A stretch of 64,000 nt of DNA from Rhizophagus clarus. Taxonomy: Eukaryota > Glomeromycota > Glomeromycetes > Glomerales > Glomeraceae. Numbering within the stretch: position 1 is the first letter of the stretch; every line of letters begins with the position of its first letter. This document shows positions 22,442-34,769 of the stretch, piece by piece. The position numbers and the translations under genes are program-made. The stretch covers positions 372,001 through 436,000 of the forward strand of contig BLAL01000012.1 of the NCBI GenBank assembly GCA_015698045.1. Reading direction: 5' to 3'. The notes below the pieces were generated by a model that saw nothing but the letters and a program-made list of their open reading frames with translations, made no database searches and was not told where the DNA came from.

Positions 22442-23402
22442 GGGGAGATCCATCCGAAATCCAAAAACTCGAAATCCTGACAGTACATTATCCCGACACT
22501 CTAAATCTCGAAATGGCAAAATCCCAAAATGCCATAATCCCAAATTCCGTAATCCCGACAAAGTCTAAATCCTGAAACCTCATAACCCAGAAATTTTATA
22601 ATACCGATAAACTAAAATCCCAACTAATAATTTCATTCATAATCCCGAATTTTATAATCCCAAATTTTATGATGCTAAAAAGATTATCAAAAAAAAAAAT
22701 TGTTCACGTGTACAATTATTTTGTGATTTCGAATTTTATCAAAAATATGCTAATCATTTTTTATTTAAGAATTTTTTAATCAATAATTAATTAAAGAAAA
22801 TTTTATTAAAATTTTAGTTATAAAAGGGTGAATGACAATTTTTCTTTATTAATAAATAATAAAATATGATCACATTTACTCATTTTATTGTATAGACCTT
22901 AGAACAATATCTTAATGCTTCTTAAATTTGAAATTAACTGTGATAATGGTGATTTCATTTAAAAATAATTCATGTTTTTTTACATTAATATTATGCAATA
23001 TTTCAAAATTTTTATTGTGAGTGCATCGCTTATTAATGATTCAATCAAATCATTATGAACAATATTTATAACAATTTTTCTTTATAAAATAAAATAATGA
23101 AATTAAAAAACGAATATTATGATTTTGTTATGGTTATTTTTTATTTTAACTAGTAAAATTTTGGTATCAATAAATTTCGGGATTTTGAATTTCGGTATTT
23201 TGTCTTTCGGGCTTATGAAGCGTCGGGATTGCAAAATTTCGGTATTGTGATACTTTCGGAATTATAGAATTCGAGATTATGATATTTCGGGATTATATCA
23301 ATTCGGGATTATGGCATTTCGGGATTTTGAAATTTCGAGATTTAGAGTGTCGAGATAATGCACTGTCGGGATTTCGAGTTTCGGGATTTCGTACCAAACC
23401 CG
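22442..23402. mobile_element. ~960-bp transposon with long inverted repeats built of TCCCGAAAT motifs
   Basis: The first about 180 bp and the last about 230 bp are inverted copies. The order ACTCGAAATCCYGACAGT, then TTATCYCGACACTCTAAATC, then TCGAAAT, then ATGCCATAATCCC is read from the left end and again from the right end on the opposite strand. Inside the arms the motif TCCCGAAAT (or variants) recurs every 12-25 bp in the same sense. The middle (about 22690-23150) is plain AT-rich sequence with no transposase, so the element is non-autonomous. The left flank is TTAA and the right flank lacks an obvious match, so target-site duplication is unresolved. Confidence 0.8.
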
Positions 23403-26400
23403 GCTTATCGATCAGAATTAGATTTAATTATCTGTAATCGTCAGAGTTGGCAGATCTCGGACCCAAGTCTATCGAGAGTGCACCTGCTGATCTGAAATAA
23501 ATTAAAGTACAAGGTGAACAATGTAAAAACATATAAAATTCGATTACTTTTACGATGATCTGTGTCAATAAGAGTTTATGCTTTCCTTGAAAAAATATGA
23601 AAACTTGATAAATAATTTTATATACTAATGACGGGAACCGTTAAAAGGTCGAAGCGGCTTCAAAACTTTCACAAGTTTTAATGCAAGTGTTATGTTCATT
23701 AAATCGAGCACTTAATTTTTTGTAATTAGAACGTACACATGATTATTCACAAGTGAAATTAATAACATGATATATGAATAGAATTAAATGTACATTAGAT
23801 ATTATCTTAAATCATCGCCTTCCTATCTTACTCTTAAAAACAAAGTAAATGTTATAATTTCTATTACCAGGAATAATTGATCACGTGAACGGACAGACAA
23901 ACATTGCATGGAGATTATTCAGTTACATTACAATTTACAAATTACTAGAAGAATAAATACTTGGTACTATGAAATTAAGCCCTAGTCTATTTTTAATTAC
24001 CTAATATTTTGTAATTCAATGGCTTCTGTTTCTGTTGCTTCTTTTTTTAACTTTCTTTCAGTTAGATGCTTATACATAAATTTAGTATTAGTTTTTTAAT
24101 ATCTATTAAGTCTTTTCCGAAAAAACCTTTTTTATTATATCTTGCAAATGAGGGAATTAAAAGAAATGTACTGGTATAAGTAATTTTTTCAGTTTAGGTT
24201 TCGTGAAGTTGATGGATATTCTACAGATACATGGAATAGATTATATATTTATGTAGAAATATGCAGTAACATTAGATGCTTAATTAAACAACCAACCTAA
24301 ATAACTTTAAATTTTTTGTTACTTTCCAGTATCAAGTTTTTGTACTACCGTACTGTAGATCATTGATCACGTGTATGGACGGACGAGCATATACATGCAG
24401 ATAATTATTGAACGTAAAATGTCCTCCGATTCGCTTCGGACAATTAACTAATTATACAATTTCTTATTTATAAGAAATATGTATACCAACATCAAAGGAA
24501 CGCAGATTCAGGAATTCCAAATTAAAGATAACATGAAGGAACTTATGAACTATATTTCTAAATATAATAACTTGACACTCAACATTCTACGGGTAGAATG
24601 CTCACCCATTGAACTTAGCTATAATTATTGATGTTCCTGATTCATAATTTCGTATGAGCTTGCTGAAAATTGAGAATGAAATAATGTTAATAATACTAAT
24701 TAATTTTTCAAAAAATGATTGAGTAAATTAAAACGGCCATATATCATATCGCTCAGCAGTGATATAAATTGGGGTAGCGCAATATGCGGTAGCGTAGCGT
24801 ACATCAAATTACAATTGTGCTTATTATTATTTGCTCTTACTTATGGTACACATTCACAATATTTTTTAAGGTTTTTACATTTTTCACATATATAAAAATT
24901 TTTATAACTTCTTACACACAATTGTTATTTATAAACTTCGCGTATTTTAGCGATTGTTCATTTAGAGTATTTATCATAAATAATCTAAAGTGTAACTTAA
25001 ACTTTATTTGATGACTTATTCACATTCTCCAACCAATAAAAAGACATAAATATATGGTTTTGCACGATCTTATTGTCCATTTCTTATACCTATTATAAGT
25101 AATTATATCAACTTCTATGTCAATGCTCATTGGAGACGACATGTTTCAAAGAATTTTTTTGTGTAATTCCTGTTAAAACCGTTTATTCGTGTTTTATATT
25201 CAAATTTACAAATAGAAATCATGGAAATTATTTTTAACTTATTTACATTTTTCCGTACTTTTCCGTAAAGGTATGGAATTTTTACGGATAAAATTTTTTA
25301 CAGGGATGTATTGGTCACTTTAGTTCTAGTCCGTTTCAATAGAAATCATCGTGTGTGTTACATCACTTTAAAATTTACGTGCACCACCGGTTTGAGAGCG
25401 TGGTTTTTGGTAGGGTGTGATAGTTTATTCAGTGACAAATAGAGATCAAGGAGATCAGGCCACTCAAGTCGCTGAGATAAATATAAACTGCGCATTTCTG
25501 CGATGACGTATTCAGTGACAAATAAATGTCACATCTCATTAGTAAACATAATAAACCACGCCCACAAAACTGACGTGCAATTTACGTTTAGTGCAAACAA
25601 AATGACCGTCTGAGATCATCCGTAATAATACTAGAGAACGTAAAACGTTATGAGTCCGGACTCCGGAACAACAAAGAAAAGTTCGAATCAAAAAAAAAAA
25701 AAGAAAACGACATGAATTTTTCATGATACACTGAAGTGTCCTTCCCTACGCATGGAACAATGATCATTGGACGGATTCATATTTCTCGCAAACTTTCTTT
25801 AAAAATATTAATTACATGAAATGATAATTTTTAATAAAAGTTGGTTTATTATCTTATCAAATGAATTCATAAATTTTACCATTTACGTTCAGTTCTTATT
25901 TTCATCTTTTCATATTCACTAGACAACCTTATTAATTAATAATGATAAGTATAAGCAGCACAAGTTTCGTAAAATAACTTGAATAATAAAACATGAACCT
26001 GTCTAGTAGTTAAAAAATACGTTCTGACTGACTCTAAAATAGGAGTCCATTTTAATCGATTTTAAATTACATAAAGTGATTCTTAATTAGAAGATGATAA
26101 TAAAATTTAAGCCATAATTATGAAAAAAAGAGAAACACCAACAATCATTTATTTGAATTTTCGGTATCTTACATTTTAGTACTAAATTAATACAAAGTTC
26201 AAAGACATTAAGATAAAAAAAGATGATCAATAAAAATATCGTTCTAATTTTGGTCCAGGTCTATAATTGATCATCATGTAAAATAAATTATGGCGTTATT
26301 AAGCTTGGCGATCTATATTGTATCGTGTGACTTGTGAAAATTTTAATTGGTTAATCTTTATCATTCGAGTTTCATGATTTTCGAACAAAAAAAAAAAAAT

Positions 26401-27857
26401 GCTTACAAATATATTGAGCTAAAGCTTCAAAGAACCTATAGGAAGGCAAATTTAACAAAGAAATAAATAAATCAAAAATGAATAAAAGAACCAGAAAAAG
26501 AATGGTAAAATACGCTATTTAATTATTCATTTTTTTTTTTTTTTGTAAAATTTTATACTAATTTGGTTTTCTTTATTACAAAAGAAGATTTAAATGAATA
26601 ATATTTGCAGAATGATTTAGAGGCGCCTGTAGCGAGTAGATTCACGTGATTTTGACCAAAAAAATTTGTACTTTAATCTTAATTTTAATGGTAATCATAT
26701 ATGATTTCGGGCTACCATCACAAGATATCTATTTATTTATACGCCGTATCGCTCGGATTTACAAACTACTGATTAACTTACTTTTACAAAATGTTGGGGC
26801 GTAATTATGGTCAGAATTACAGTATATTTTGCAGGCTAGAGATATGTAATCAGATTATAATCAATTAAGTTTTTTTTTCACTTCTTAATAATAAGAATAA
26901 TAAAATGTTATGATGTCCTTACAAATTAATTTGAGTAGAATCAAGTCGATACTATTTGTAACTAAAAAAAAAATTATTTTAATAATTGTCTGTTAAAGTT
27001 TTTCTGAACGACTTTACCTTTGAAGTTAGAGGGATTTAAGGCTGCAAGCTGATTAGATATTATATTAAATTAACCTATAGATATCTCAAATATGCGCTAT
27101 AAGAAATGAACTATTAAATTATTATTACAAAGTCTTTTGTATCATATCATTATCCCGTCTGGTTGCAAACCTTATAACTTTAAACAATATATTCAAATGT
27201 CAAAACGTTATTACATCAAGTTGATATTTTGAAATGATATCTTAACGATCTCGTTTTATTTGATATTTATTATAAGATGTCAAATGATATCAAAAACATA
27301 AAATCATAATGAAAAGCAAGATCTTAGCGTATTATCATTATCGAACGCTAATTACTAAGATGAATCAATTCAAATATAAACAAATTGTATTACATTTGAG
27401 TGACCAAATGATAAACAAAGTGAAGATGATTTCTCATTCAGATCGAGTGATTTCGATCATATAATTCAAACTGTATTTCTATATTATGATAATAATACTG
27501 TATATCTGGTAATCTGAAACGATGTTATTTATGTAGTGCAACATTAAAATTGAAATTTATTGAAATTAAATTAGAATTCATTAACATTTTATCCATTTCT
27601 GGATCTTCTTTATAAAAAACTAAATATCTAAATCTTGTTAAAATAGTCTAGACTAATATTCCTTTATTTTAAGTTCTAAATACTTGATAATACGAAAAAG
27701 AAAAAAAAAAAATACTAATTTTAATAAAATAAAGTACACTATCATGTTTTCAAGATAGTAGTAAATTAATAGTTGTCGAATTAAAAATTAAATATCTAAT
27801 TACACGTTCACAATTAATTATTAAATTTTATATTAAGTAAAGTAAAATGTTCAAAAT
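23403..27857. other. Long spacer with small repeats, no gene recognised
   Basis: About 4.4 kb. A diverged 60-80-bp direct repeat occurs at 23876-23935 and 24356-24420 (GATCACGTG..GGACRGAC.A...GCATG.AGATTATT). At 24760-24815, on the minus strand, lies a copy of the dispersed repeat also found at 31046-31545. At about 25373-25600 there is an imperfect inverted repeat (GCGTGGTTT on the left, AAACCACGC on the right) enclosing a duplicated TATTCAGTGACAAATA (25427 and 25509). GTTCGAATC followed by 12 A at 25681 is a weak box-B-like motif. None of these supports a gene. Confidence 0.45.
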
Positions 27858-28418
27858 TTAATTATCAAGTATGTAATAACTTAAGTATTGCGTTAAATAA
27901 GATTTAAGATTTTCTTTGTGATAAGGTGTAAACATTGAAATCTCTTCTTGTAACTGTTCAACCTCAATACCATAAATATTTTTGTTCAAGTAATTATTAA
28001 TCGAAGAAGGAGTGAACATTTCGCATGTTATGTGATAACATTGATAGTCACTTAGTTGTAAATAAAAAAATGTGTATTCATTTCCTTTTAATTGCGTGTT
28101 TGGTTTACTTAATGATTGATTAGAAACCTTTTCACATTTTATATGATAATTAAAAGGATCATTTGGTGGTTGATAAAAAAATTTGGTTGGGTGAAGAGGT
28201 ATACTTTGATATATTTGTTGTTGAACCGAATATTGTTGGTCTTGTGCTATGTAATAAGATTGTTCATCATGTACTTGAGATGGTATCGTAATAGAATCTG
28301 TTTCTTGAAGATAAGCGTTTTGTACGTTATCATGAAGAATACTTTGCGATGCAGAATTAACATTCTCGACATGAGAAGATTGAAAGTTGTTTAAATCAGA
28401 AAGAAGTGTTATGCTCAT
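27858..28418 (-). CDS. Hypothetical Gln/Ser/Asn-rich protein, 186 aa
   Basis: A single-exon frame with a clean ATG. The first half is rich in Gln, Ser and Asn (HVENVNSASQSILHD, QQYSVQQQIYQ, QPPNDPFNYH) and probably disordered. The second half looks ordered, with aromatic and Cys/His-containing segments (YTFFYLQLSDYQCYHITCEMF) and a predicted helical end (EQLQEEISMFTPYHKENLKSYLTQYL). I do not recognise a domain. The split between a low-complexity N-terminus and a compact C-terminus might fit a transcription cofactor or adaptor, but nothing in the sequence proves it. There is no signal peptide or membrane segment, and no close neighbours. Confidence 0.6.
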   Translation of the reverse strand: MSITLLSDLNNFQSSHVENVNSASQSILHDNVQNAYLQETDSITIPSQVHDEQSYYIAQDQQYSVQQQIYQSIPLHPTKFFYQPPNDPFNYHIKCEKVSNQSLSKPNTQLKGNEYTFFYLQLSDYQCYHITCEMFTPSSINNYLNKNIYGIEVEQLQEEISMFTPYHKENLKSYLTQYLSYYILDN

Positions 28419-29853
28419 GATGAATTAAATTTGTAAGAAATAAAGGAATATTTGAACAAGATTTTATTGTTTTTTTTTTTTCTTTTTCTTGAAAGTTATC
28501 AAGTTGATGTTGATTTTAGTTTTTTACTCAGAAGATTTTTGAAAACCGAAAATTTTTTAGATGCAATATTTATATCGAAAGAACAAAATTGCGCTAAAAA
28601 AAATCTAACCACAAAATTCTTTTTTTTTTCTGTGTTAGGTATCACACGAAAATTACGATTTTCTAATCTTCTGTCAGATGTTTCTAAAGATTGATGCTAA
28701 TGTTCATCATCCAAGCATTAAATAATTGAATTCCTCGTTACATAGAACCCATATGCAATCTTAGTAATGAATTTCAAAAATATGCTAACCTAACGCTACA
28801 ATTATCATTTCTTATTTTTTTTTTTTTTTTTTTTTTTTTTCACATCCCTTACATAATATTATAGTAATTTACTCCAATTAAAATTATATCAAGTCCATTT
28901 ATGACAATCCCATATGATCATATGCTTAATTTTTTTTTTTATCGATTGATTCCTTTTTATTCTTATGTTTAAATTATAAATTTTCTCTTTAGGTAAATTA
29001 AAATGAATATCGGCTCAGAGTATTTCCGAAAAATTTAAGCCACGAGGAATTACTAAATCATTACAGATCATCTTATTACAGCTGCAATATACGTGACGCA
29101 TTACAATGATATCATGTTAATCTTCGTTTAAAATTCTTGTGTATAACAGTTAATTTTCTTGATTTGCATGTTAACAGATCGGCACATTAGTGGTATAGTT
29201 GTGTCTAGAATAAAAATAAAAAAAAAAAAAATTGCGAAACCAACATGGAATGTTTACCTAAGTTCTTTCTATTTTAAATTTTTTATAATCAAGGGGGTTC
29301 GACGTGTTTCATTTTTAAACCTACTAAACATTTTGATATATATACAGTGTAACAATACTTTGCAGAACTTTATTCTAGAATTTCGACAATAAAAATATTA
29401 ACAATGAAGACATACAAATCTCGGAAAATACTAAGTTTTTTTTTTTTTAAAAAAAGAAAAATATTAGATGCAGAAATATTTATTGCATATTCATGACGAA
29501 TTCGATTTACATAAAAGTTAACTTGGAGAAGTCTATTATTTCTTATACAAAATTATTATTTTACTTTATTAGAGCTTTTTAAATCCGTTCTAAAAAAGTA
29601 AACGCCGGTTATGCGATTAAAGCCCGGTAAAGAATTTTTGGAAATTGGAAGAATTTAATTGGTAGCTTTTTATAGCATGATATCTTTATAACATACTAAT
29701 TCGGATACGACATTCATGAGGGGATATATTTATTAGAACCTTTATTAATTCTTATATTTTTTTTTTTTAAAAAAAAAAAAGATTATACAGTATCTGATCG
29801 GTTTAATTTTATTAATAAATAAATAGAGAAAATTTTATTCACGTAATTGCATT
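28419..29853. other. Spacer with homopolymer tracts
   Basis: About 1.4 kb. Poly-T tracts near 28470, 28815-28840 and 28930 and a T/A-run near 29430. No convincing gene. Confidence 0.5.
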
Positions 29854-30050
29854 TTATTTTTCATAACTCCAGCCGCCATTATAAGTCGTCATTATACAGT
29901 GCAAGTATATATAATACCGATAGTGATCTTTACCTGGTGACTTAACTTTCATAATAATGTAATGGCGCAGGGATTTTGATCCACAAGCATATTTATTTTG
30001 ATTATCATATACAAATTCTAATTCTGAATTAATATCGGGGAAATACCACG
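29854..30050 (-). pseudogene. Orphan terminal exon, unrecognised protein
   Basis: On the minus strand an acceptor (TCCTTTTAG) at 30051 is followed by 64 codons and a TAA at 29854-29856. The reading contains WYFPDINSELEFVYDNQNK, CGSKSLRHYIIMKVK and YRYYIYLHCIMTTYNGGW. The varied, non-AT-biased residue composition looks like real protein rather than chance. No matching upstream exon could be found in the following 1 kb, so it is either the last exon of a gene with a long or decayed 5' part or a fragment. The family is not recognised. Confidence 0.45.
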
Positions 30051-33000
30051 CTAAAAGGATTTAATAAAAAAAAAAAATATGTATATATTAAATGCATGAA
30101 ATATTATTTATTATGAATATTTAATAAAAAAAAAAAAGAAATTATGTCATTTTACATTCTATTAAGAATTAAATTTTTATTATGCCTTCTTTCTAATTAA
30201 GTTAACATTGAAATTTTCTAAACAGAAAAAAAAAGCCGATTATTCGGTCCGATATGATTAAGGTTAAGATCCAACATGTCAAAAAATTGTCAAGTTCTTA
30301 TTGGCAACTATTTAAAATTCGTAATCCGTGAGTCAATTTCAAAGGATCTGAAGAAAATGGAAATCTGGCGTGGCGCCGAATAAAAGTAAAAAATCATTAC
30401 TTTAAAAAATAGGCTATTTGAACTTTGGGATTTATATTATGTATTAAAATAATCGAGTATCAACTAGTGATCGACATAAATTGTTTTGCAGGTGACTCAC
30501 GGACCATGAATTAAGCATGTTAAGACAGTCATACCATAACCAACTCTCTTTTTCTTTTCTATATCATATTGAATTTTAGACGCAGACCCTTGTGAATCGA
30601 GAATTAGGTATAAAATCCTCATTTCGTGTATTGTTACTGCATTTCTTATTCGCTCTATTTTTGACAAGCATGAAAAAGAACTCTTATTATTATTATTATT
30701 ATTATTTGGTGTTTTTTGAATGTGAGCGCCATTTTTAATGTTTGTCATCATTTTAATCCCGACTTAAATGAATTGTTATCATTTCCGTGAATCCCGACTT
30801 TAAATGAATTGTGAATTAATAACGTAAAAATTTGTCATATATTTCTGTGTCACGGCATGCATTCCGGCATTACGTTATGCCGGACCTAATTTATATTCAA
30901 AAATATATTGGCTGATCATTAAATGATGTATATTGAAAATTTGTAACTTTCTGGACTGTCGATACAACTTGAATAAGTTTAGTTGATCACATAAACTAAT
31001 AGGCAAATCTTGCCTTATTTCTTTAATTTTTTATTACAACATTCTTATCTTGATACACGCGAAATGTGAAAATCTTAATAAAAGTTTTTGTGCAGTCATA
31101 TGCGCACGATAATTTTAATGTACACTGCGCCTATTGTGCTACCAAATTTTGTACCATCACCTTATTTTCTCAATATTTTTATTAACTTTTGATAACGCAA
31201 AATGTAAAAAACTTATAGCGCCAATTTAGTGTATGTTGCACCTTATCCAACTTTAGTATTTCATGCGATTTTTTATAATATTACTAGAAAAAGAAAATTT
31301 ATATTAGCCTTATACTTTTATTATTTAAGAGACACTTACGAAATTATTAGCAAAAGTTTAATTTTATTAAAGTACTATTGTGCTACCCCAATTCGTATCA
31401 TCGTCAAATTTTTCATTTCTTAATGGAAATAAACTTTTGATACACGCAAGATGTAAAAATTTCGCGTAGTCATATGCAAAGCGATAATTTAATGTACGCT
31501 TCGCTTGTTGTACTACCCCCCAATTTGTATCATCGTCAAATTTCATCGAAAAGCGTACGTTTATAGACCAGATTATGATGTAACGAGAAAGATCACAAGC
31601 TCATGTAGAGTAGTATCACAAAAATAAATGTTAGCTTAGTATTACTTGATTATTAATTCCTGGATTATTTTATTTTATATATTATTCCTATAAAATATTA
31701 ATTTCGGAATGACTAAATCTTGACGATCAGAATCCCGTTATAATACAAATCCCGACAAATCTTTACTCATTATCCTTATCTTATCTTTTTTTTTTTTTTT
31801 TAATTTTATATTATCGTAATTTTTTATCGACGTGATGATTTCTATAATTGTAAAAATTAATAATTTTATTTACACGTATAATTTCGCAAAAATTAATGTA
31901 TTTATGAAATATAAATTGATTAATTTCATTAAAATTTAATTTTATTTAATATTCATTTTAATATTTTTTTTTATATTTTTTTTAATTTTTTTTATTTTTT
32001 ATTTTTTTTATTTTTTTTTTTTTTTTAATATTTATTTTTTTTTTTTTTTTTTTTTTTTTATTTTTTTTTTTTTAAATTTTTTTTTTTTTTTTTAATATTT
32101 TTTTTTTAAATTTTTTTTTTTTTTTTTTAATATTTATTTTCTTTTTTTTTTTTTTGATTTTTTTTTTTTAATAATTTTTAAAATACTACTCAAGAATTTT
32201 TTAAATGTAAAATTTAATATATTTTATTATTTTTATTGATTTTTTTTTTTTTTTTTTACTGCTAAATGTTGTTATAATATACGGTCATAACTCGATACAC
32301 CGATTTAGGATAAGCCAATTTTAGTTCATAACGAACTTTTTTCTTAAACCGAAACCGCCTAGAAATAATTTTTAACATTATTTTTCACGATACCAATTAT
32401 ACCGGAATTAATCGCCATTATTTAACGCAGCAGATCACCCGAAATCTATTTCTGTATTTTTGGCTATTAAATGTACTAAATTTGTTTTTTTTTCAATCAA
32501 CCGAGATATCTGTAAAATTCCATTTTAATAAATAAAGTGACATCCTTTTTAAATTTTAATGCGTCAATTAAAGAATTCGGTCATAAAAAAATCGGCATAA
32601 TATGCTGACACATCAAATTCAAAATTTTTTATTTATTTTAAAGAGAAAAATAAATAATTAAATAAACTAAGAAATGAACAAATTTTAATGATTATATGAA
32701 ACTGATAATTCAAAGTTAAAACATTCCATTTTCAAAATGGTATATCTGGGAATTTTTCGAAATGTCGAGAAAATATCGAAGAAATTGTTGAGCAAAATCG
32801 TAACATCTATATAAGTAGATTAGTCGTTGTTGTTAGGCAAAAGCGACATAAAACTAGACAACTCTATTCGACGCTCATAATCCCAAATATCAAAATCTCG
32901 AAATAAGAGAATCCCGACTAATCGAAGTCCTGACACAAATCATGCAGTTGTGGTTTTTCTGCGTCAACAGAAATAAGAACCTCCCAATTAGTCGAGATCC

Positions 33001-33436
33001 CGACACGTATAAAATCCAGAAATTTAATATCTTAAAATCAATTCTATGAAATAGCGACAAAATAAATCTTACTTAAAAACAATATAATAAAAATATAAAC
33101 ACCTAAATCTAAGTATATTAAAGGCGGAACTAATTCATTATTTATTTTCGTCTTTAATAAGCTATTAGCGACTTTTTTGTGAATTAGGAAATTTACTTTG
33201 AATTTTGAGGAATATTCAGCGGAATATTCTATGTTTTTGAAAAAATTCTTTCGATTTAAAGTTTTAAATTGTATGATTAGTGAAATTCATTTTGTAGAAA
33301 TAGAAAATTACACAGCAGATAAAGAAATTTATTACAGAATTTAATTATGTACTATATAGCTTAATATGATACTAATCTTAAACTTGAGATAAGTTTACCC
33401 ATATAATTGTTTCATTAAATTGTGATATTAGTACAT
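30051..33436. other. Spacer with dispersed repeats and T-rich low complexity
   Basis: About 3.4 kb without a supported gene. It contains a small TTA microsatellite (30686-30707), a palindrome (30864-30883, CCGGCAT with its complement around 6 nt), a degenerate repeat cluster (31046-31545, listed separately), about 200 bp of almost pure T (31960-32165), and scattered TCCCGAC motifs (31725-31765, 32876-33010) related to the 22442-23402 element. At 32280-32350 ACGGTCATAACTCGATACAC and what follows resemble a transposon end. Confidence 0.5.
31046..31545 (+). repeat. Three diverged copies of a ~140-200-bp dispersed repeat
   Basis: The recurring order is TTTTGATACACGC, then ATGTAAAAATTT, then GTCATATGC, then CGATAATTTAATGTACGC, then TGTGCTACCCCAATT and TATCATCGTCAAATTT. 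It is clearest at 31430-31545, with earlier copies at 31046-31165 and partly at 31185-31405. An inverted relative lies at 24760-24815. The arrangement suggests a dispersed transposon remnant, of class unknown. Confidence 0.55.
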
Positions 33437-34769
33437 TCATCGAATCCATTCAAAAGCTTCAAATATATTACCATTATCATATTTATCATGACTTTTAATT
33501 ATTCCTTCATCTATATATTTTTGAATTATAGTTAAATGATCAAATTTATGATCACGAGTTTGTAATAATATAGGATGTCTACCTTTCCAATTTTCAAAAA
33601 ATAATTCTAAAGTTTCTGATTCAAGGTTATCAGGTATACAAAATTTAAATCTAAATAAGCTAGCTGGGGATGATTTAGTTAATATTTTTAGTAATTTACC
33701 TAAATCTGTATAATAATTACTAATAACCAATCCACCTAAACATTGGCAACTGGTTAATAAAATTTCTAATTCTGACATCGGCGGAAATAACAGTGGAGAT
33801 AACGGCAGATTAAGATATCTAAGATTTGGACAATTTTGATATATTGATTGGACATATCTATTATCATAATCATCTTCATAAATATTAAATATGTCGATTT
33901 CAGCGAGGCTTCCTTTAGTACTTTCAATTAAATTCGCCAAAGTTTTAGTTGAGATGGAAATAACTGATAGAAATTTTAATTTTGGTAAAGATAAATTTTT
34001 CATATAATCCCAATTTGTTTTGCGATAAAACCTTACACTTAAACTTGTTAAATTATTGTTTGATATATTCACGAATTCTCTTAAAAGTGCTTCACTATTT
34101 TTTTCTTCACGACAGATTATGTTATTTAAATTGTTTTGTGCTTTAATTAATTTAAGTATTAATTTAAGGATTTCAGAACTCCAATTAACACCAACAAGAT
34201 CTAATTTTTTGATAGACTTGCATATTTTAGTTAGCCCTTCCAATAATAAGCTTTTATTGTTAAAAGCAATATTTGAATTCTGGAATAAGATATATTTTGT
34301 AATCAAGACTTGTTGTACTAATAGCATTAAAATGGGTGTATTTTGTATTTTTATTAATAAATAGCTTCAGTGTTTCATTTATAATAAAAGTTTTACGCTC
34401 TTCAGTTTTAATATTAAGATAATCTCTTAATTTATTTAGATAATGTAAATCTAAATATTTACAAAACCTAATATAATTAATTTGTGGTGTTATTATTGAT
34501 ATGTCAGATGTATCTTTCAGTAATTCCTTTGCTTCATTTGGTAAATGTGAAATTATTATGTTATAACAAGATATTTCTCTTCTAAATATTAAATCTCCCA
34601 AAATTCCCTCCCAGAGAATTGGAATTATAAGTTTACACCATGTTTTATTAACCAAAAGACATCTATAGAGAGTATTTATGACATTGCTGATAACTACTGA
34701 TCCTTCGATATTTGCATAATGTAATTCTTTAAATATTAAAAGAAGAATATCACAGTTTAACTTGGACAT
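33437..34769 (-). pseudogene. F-box/LRR-like protein gene with a single frameshift
   Basis: Two long frames overlap at 34260-34327. 34769-34260 encodes the N-terminus with an F-box-like start (MSKLNCDILLLIFKEL, then YRCLLVNKTWCKLIIPILWE). 34327-33437 encodes the C-terminal part with leucine-rich elements (LTKICKSIKKLDLVG, SIYQNCPNLRYLNLP, LEILLTSCQCLGGLVI, FFENWKGRHPILL). Together they give about 460 residues, close to the 498 of the intact neighbour at 38878. Moving from one frame to the other needs one extra nucleotide (or two missing) near ATTTGAATTCTGG. F-box proteins of this kind link substrates to SCF ubiquitin ligases. The rest of the reading is intact, so this is either a very young pseudogene or an assembly or sequencing error in an A/T run. 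Confidence 0.85.

Noticed and set aside
25600..25700. Possible RNA polymerase III retroposon (GTTCGAATC then 12 A)
   Set aside because: Box B alone is not enough; no A box and no target duplication could be found.
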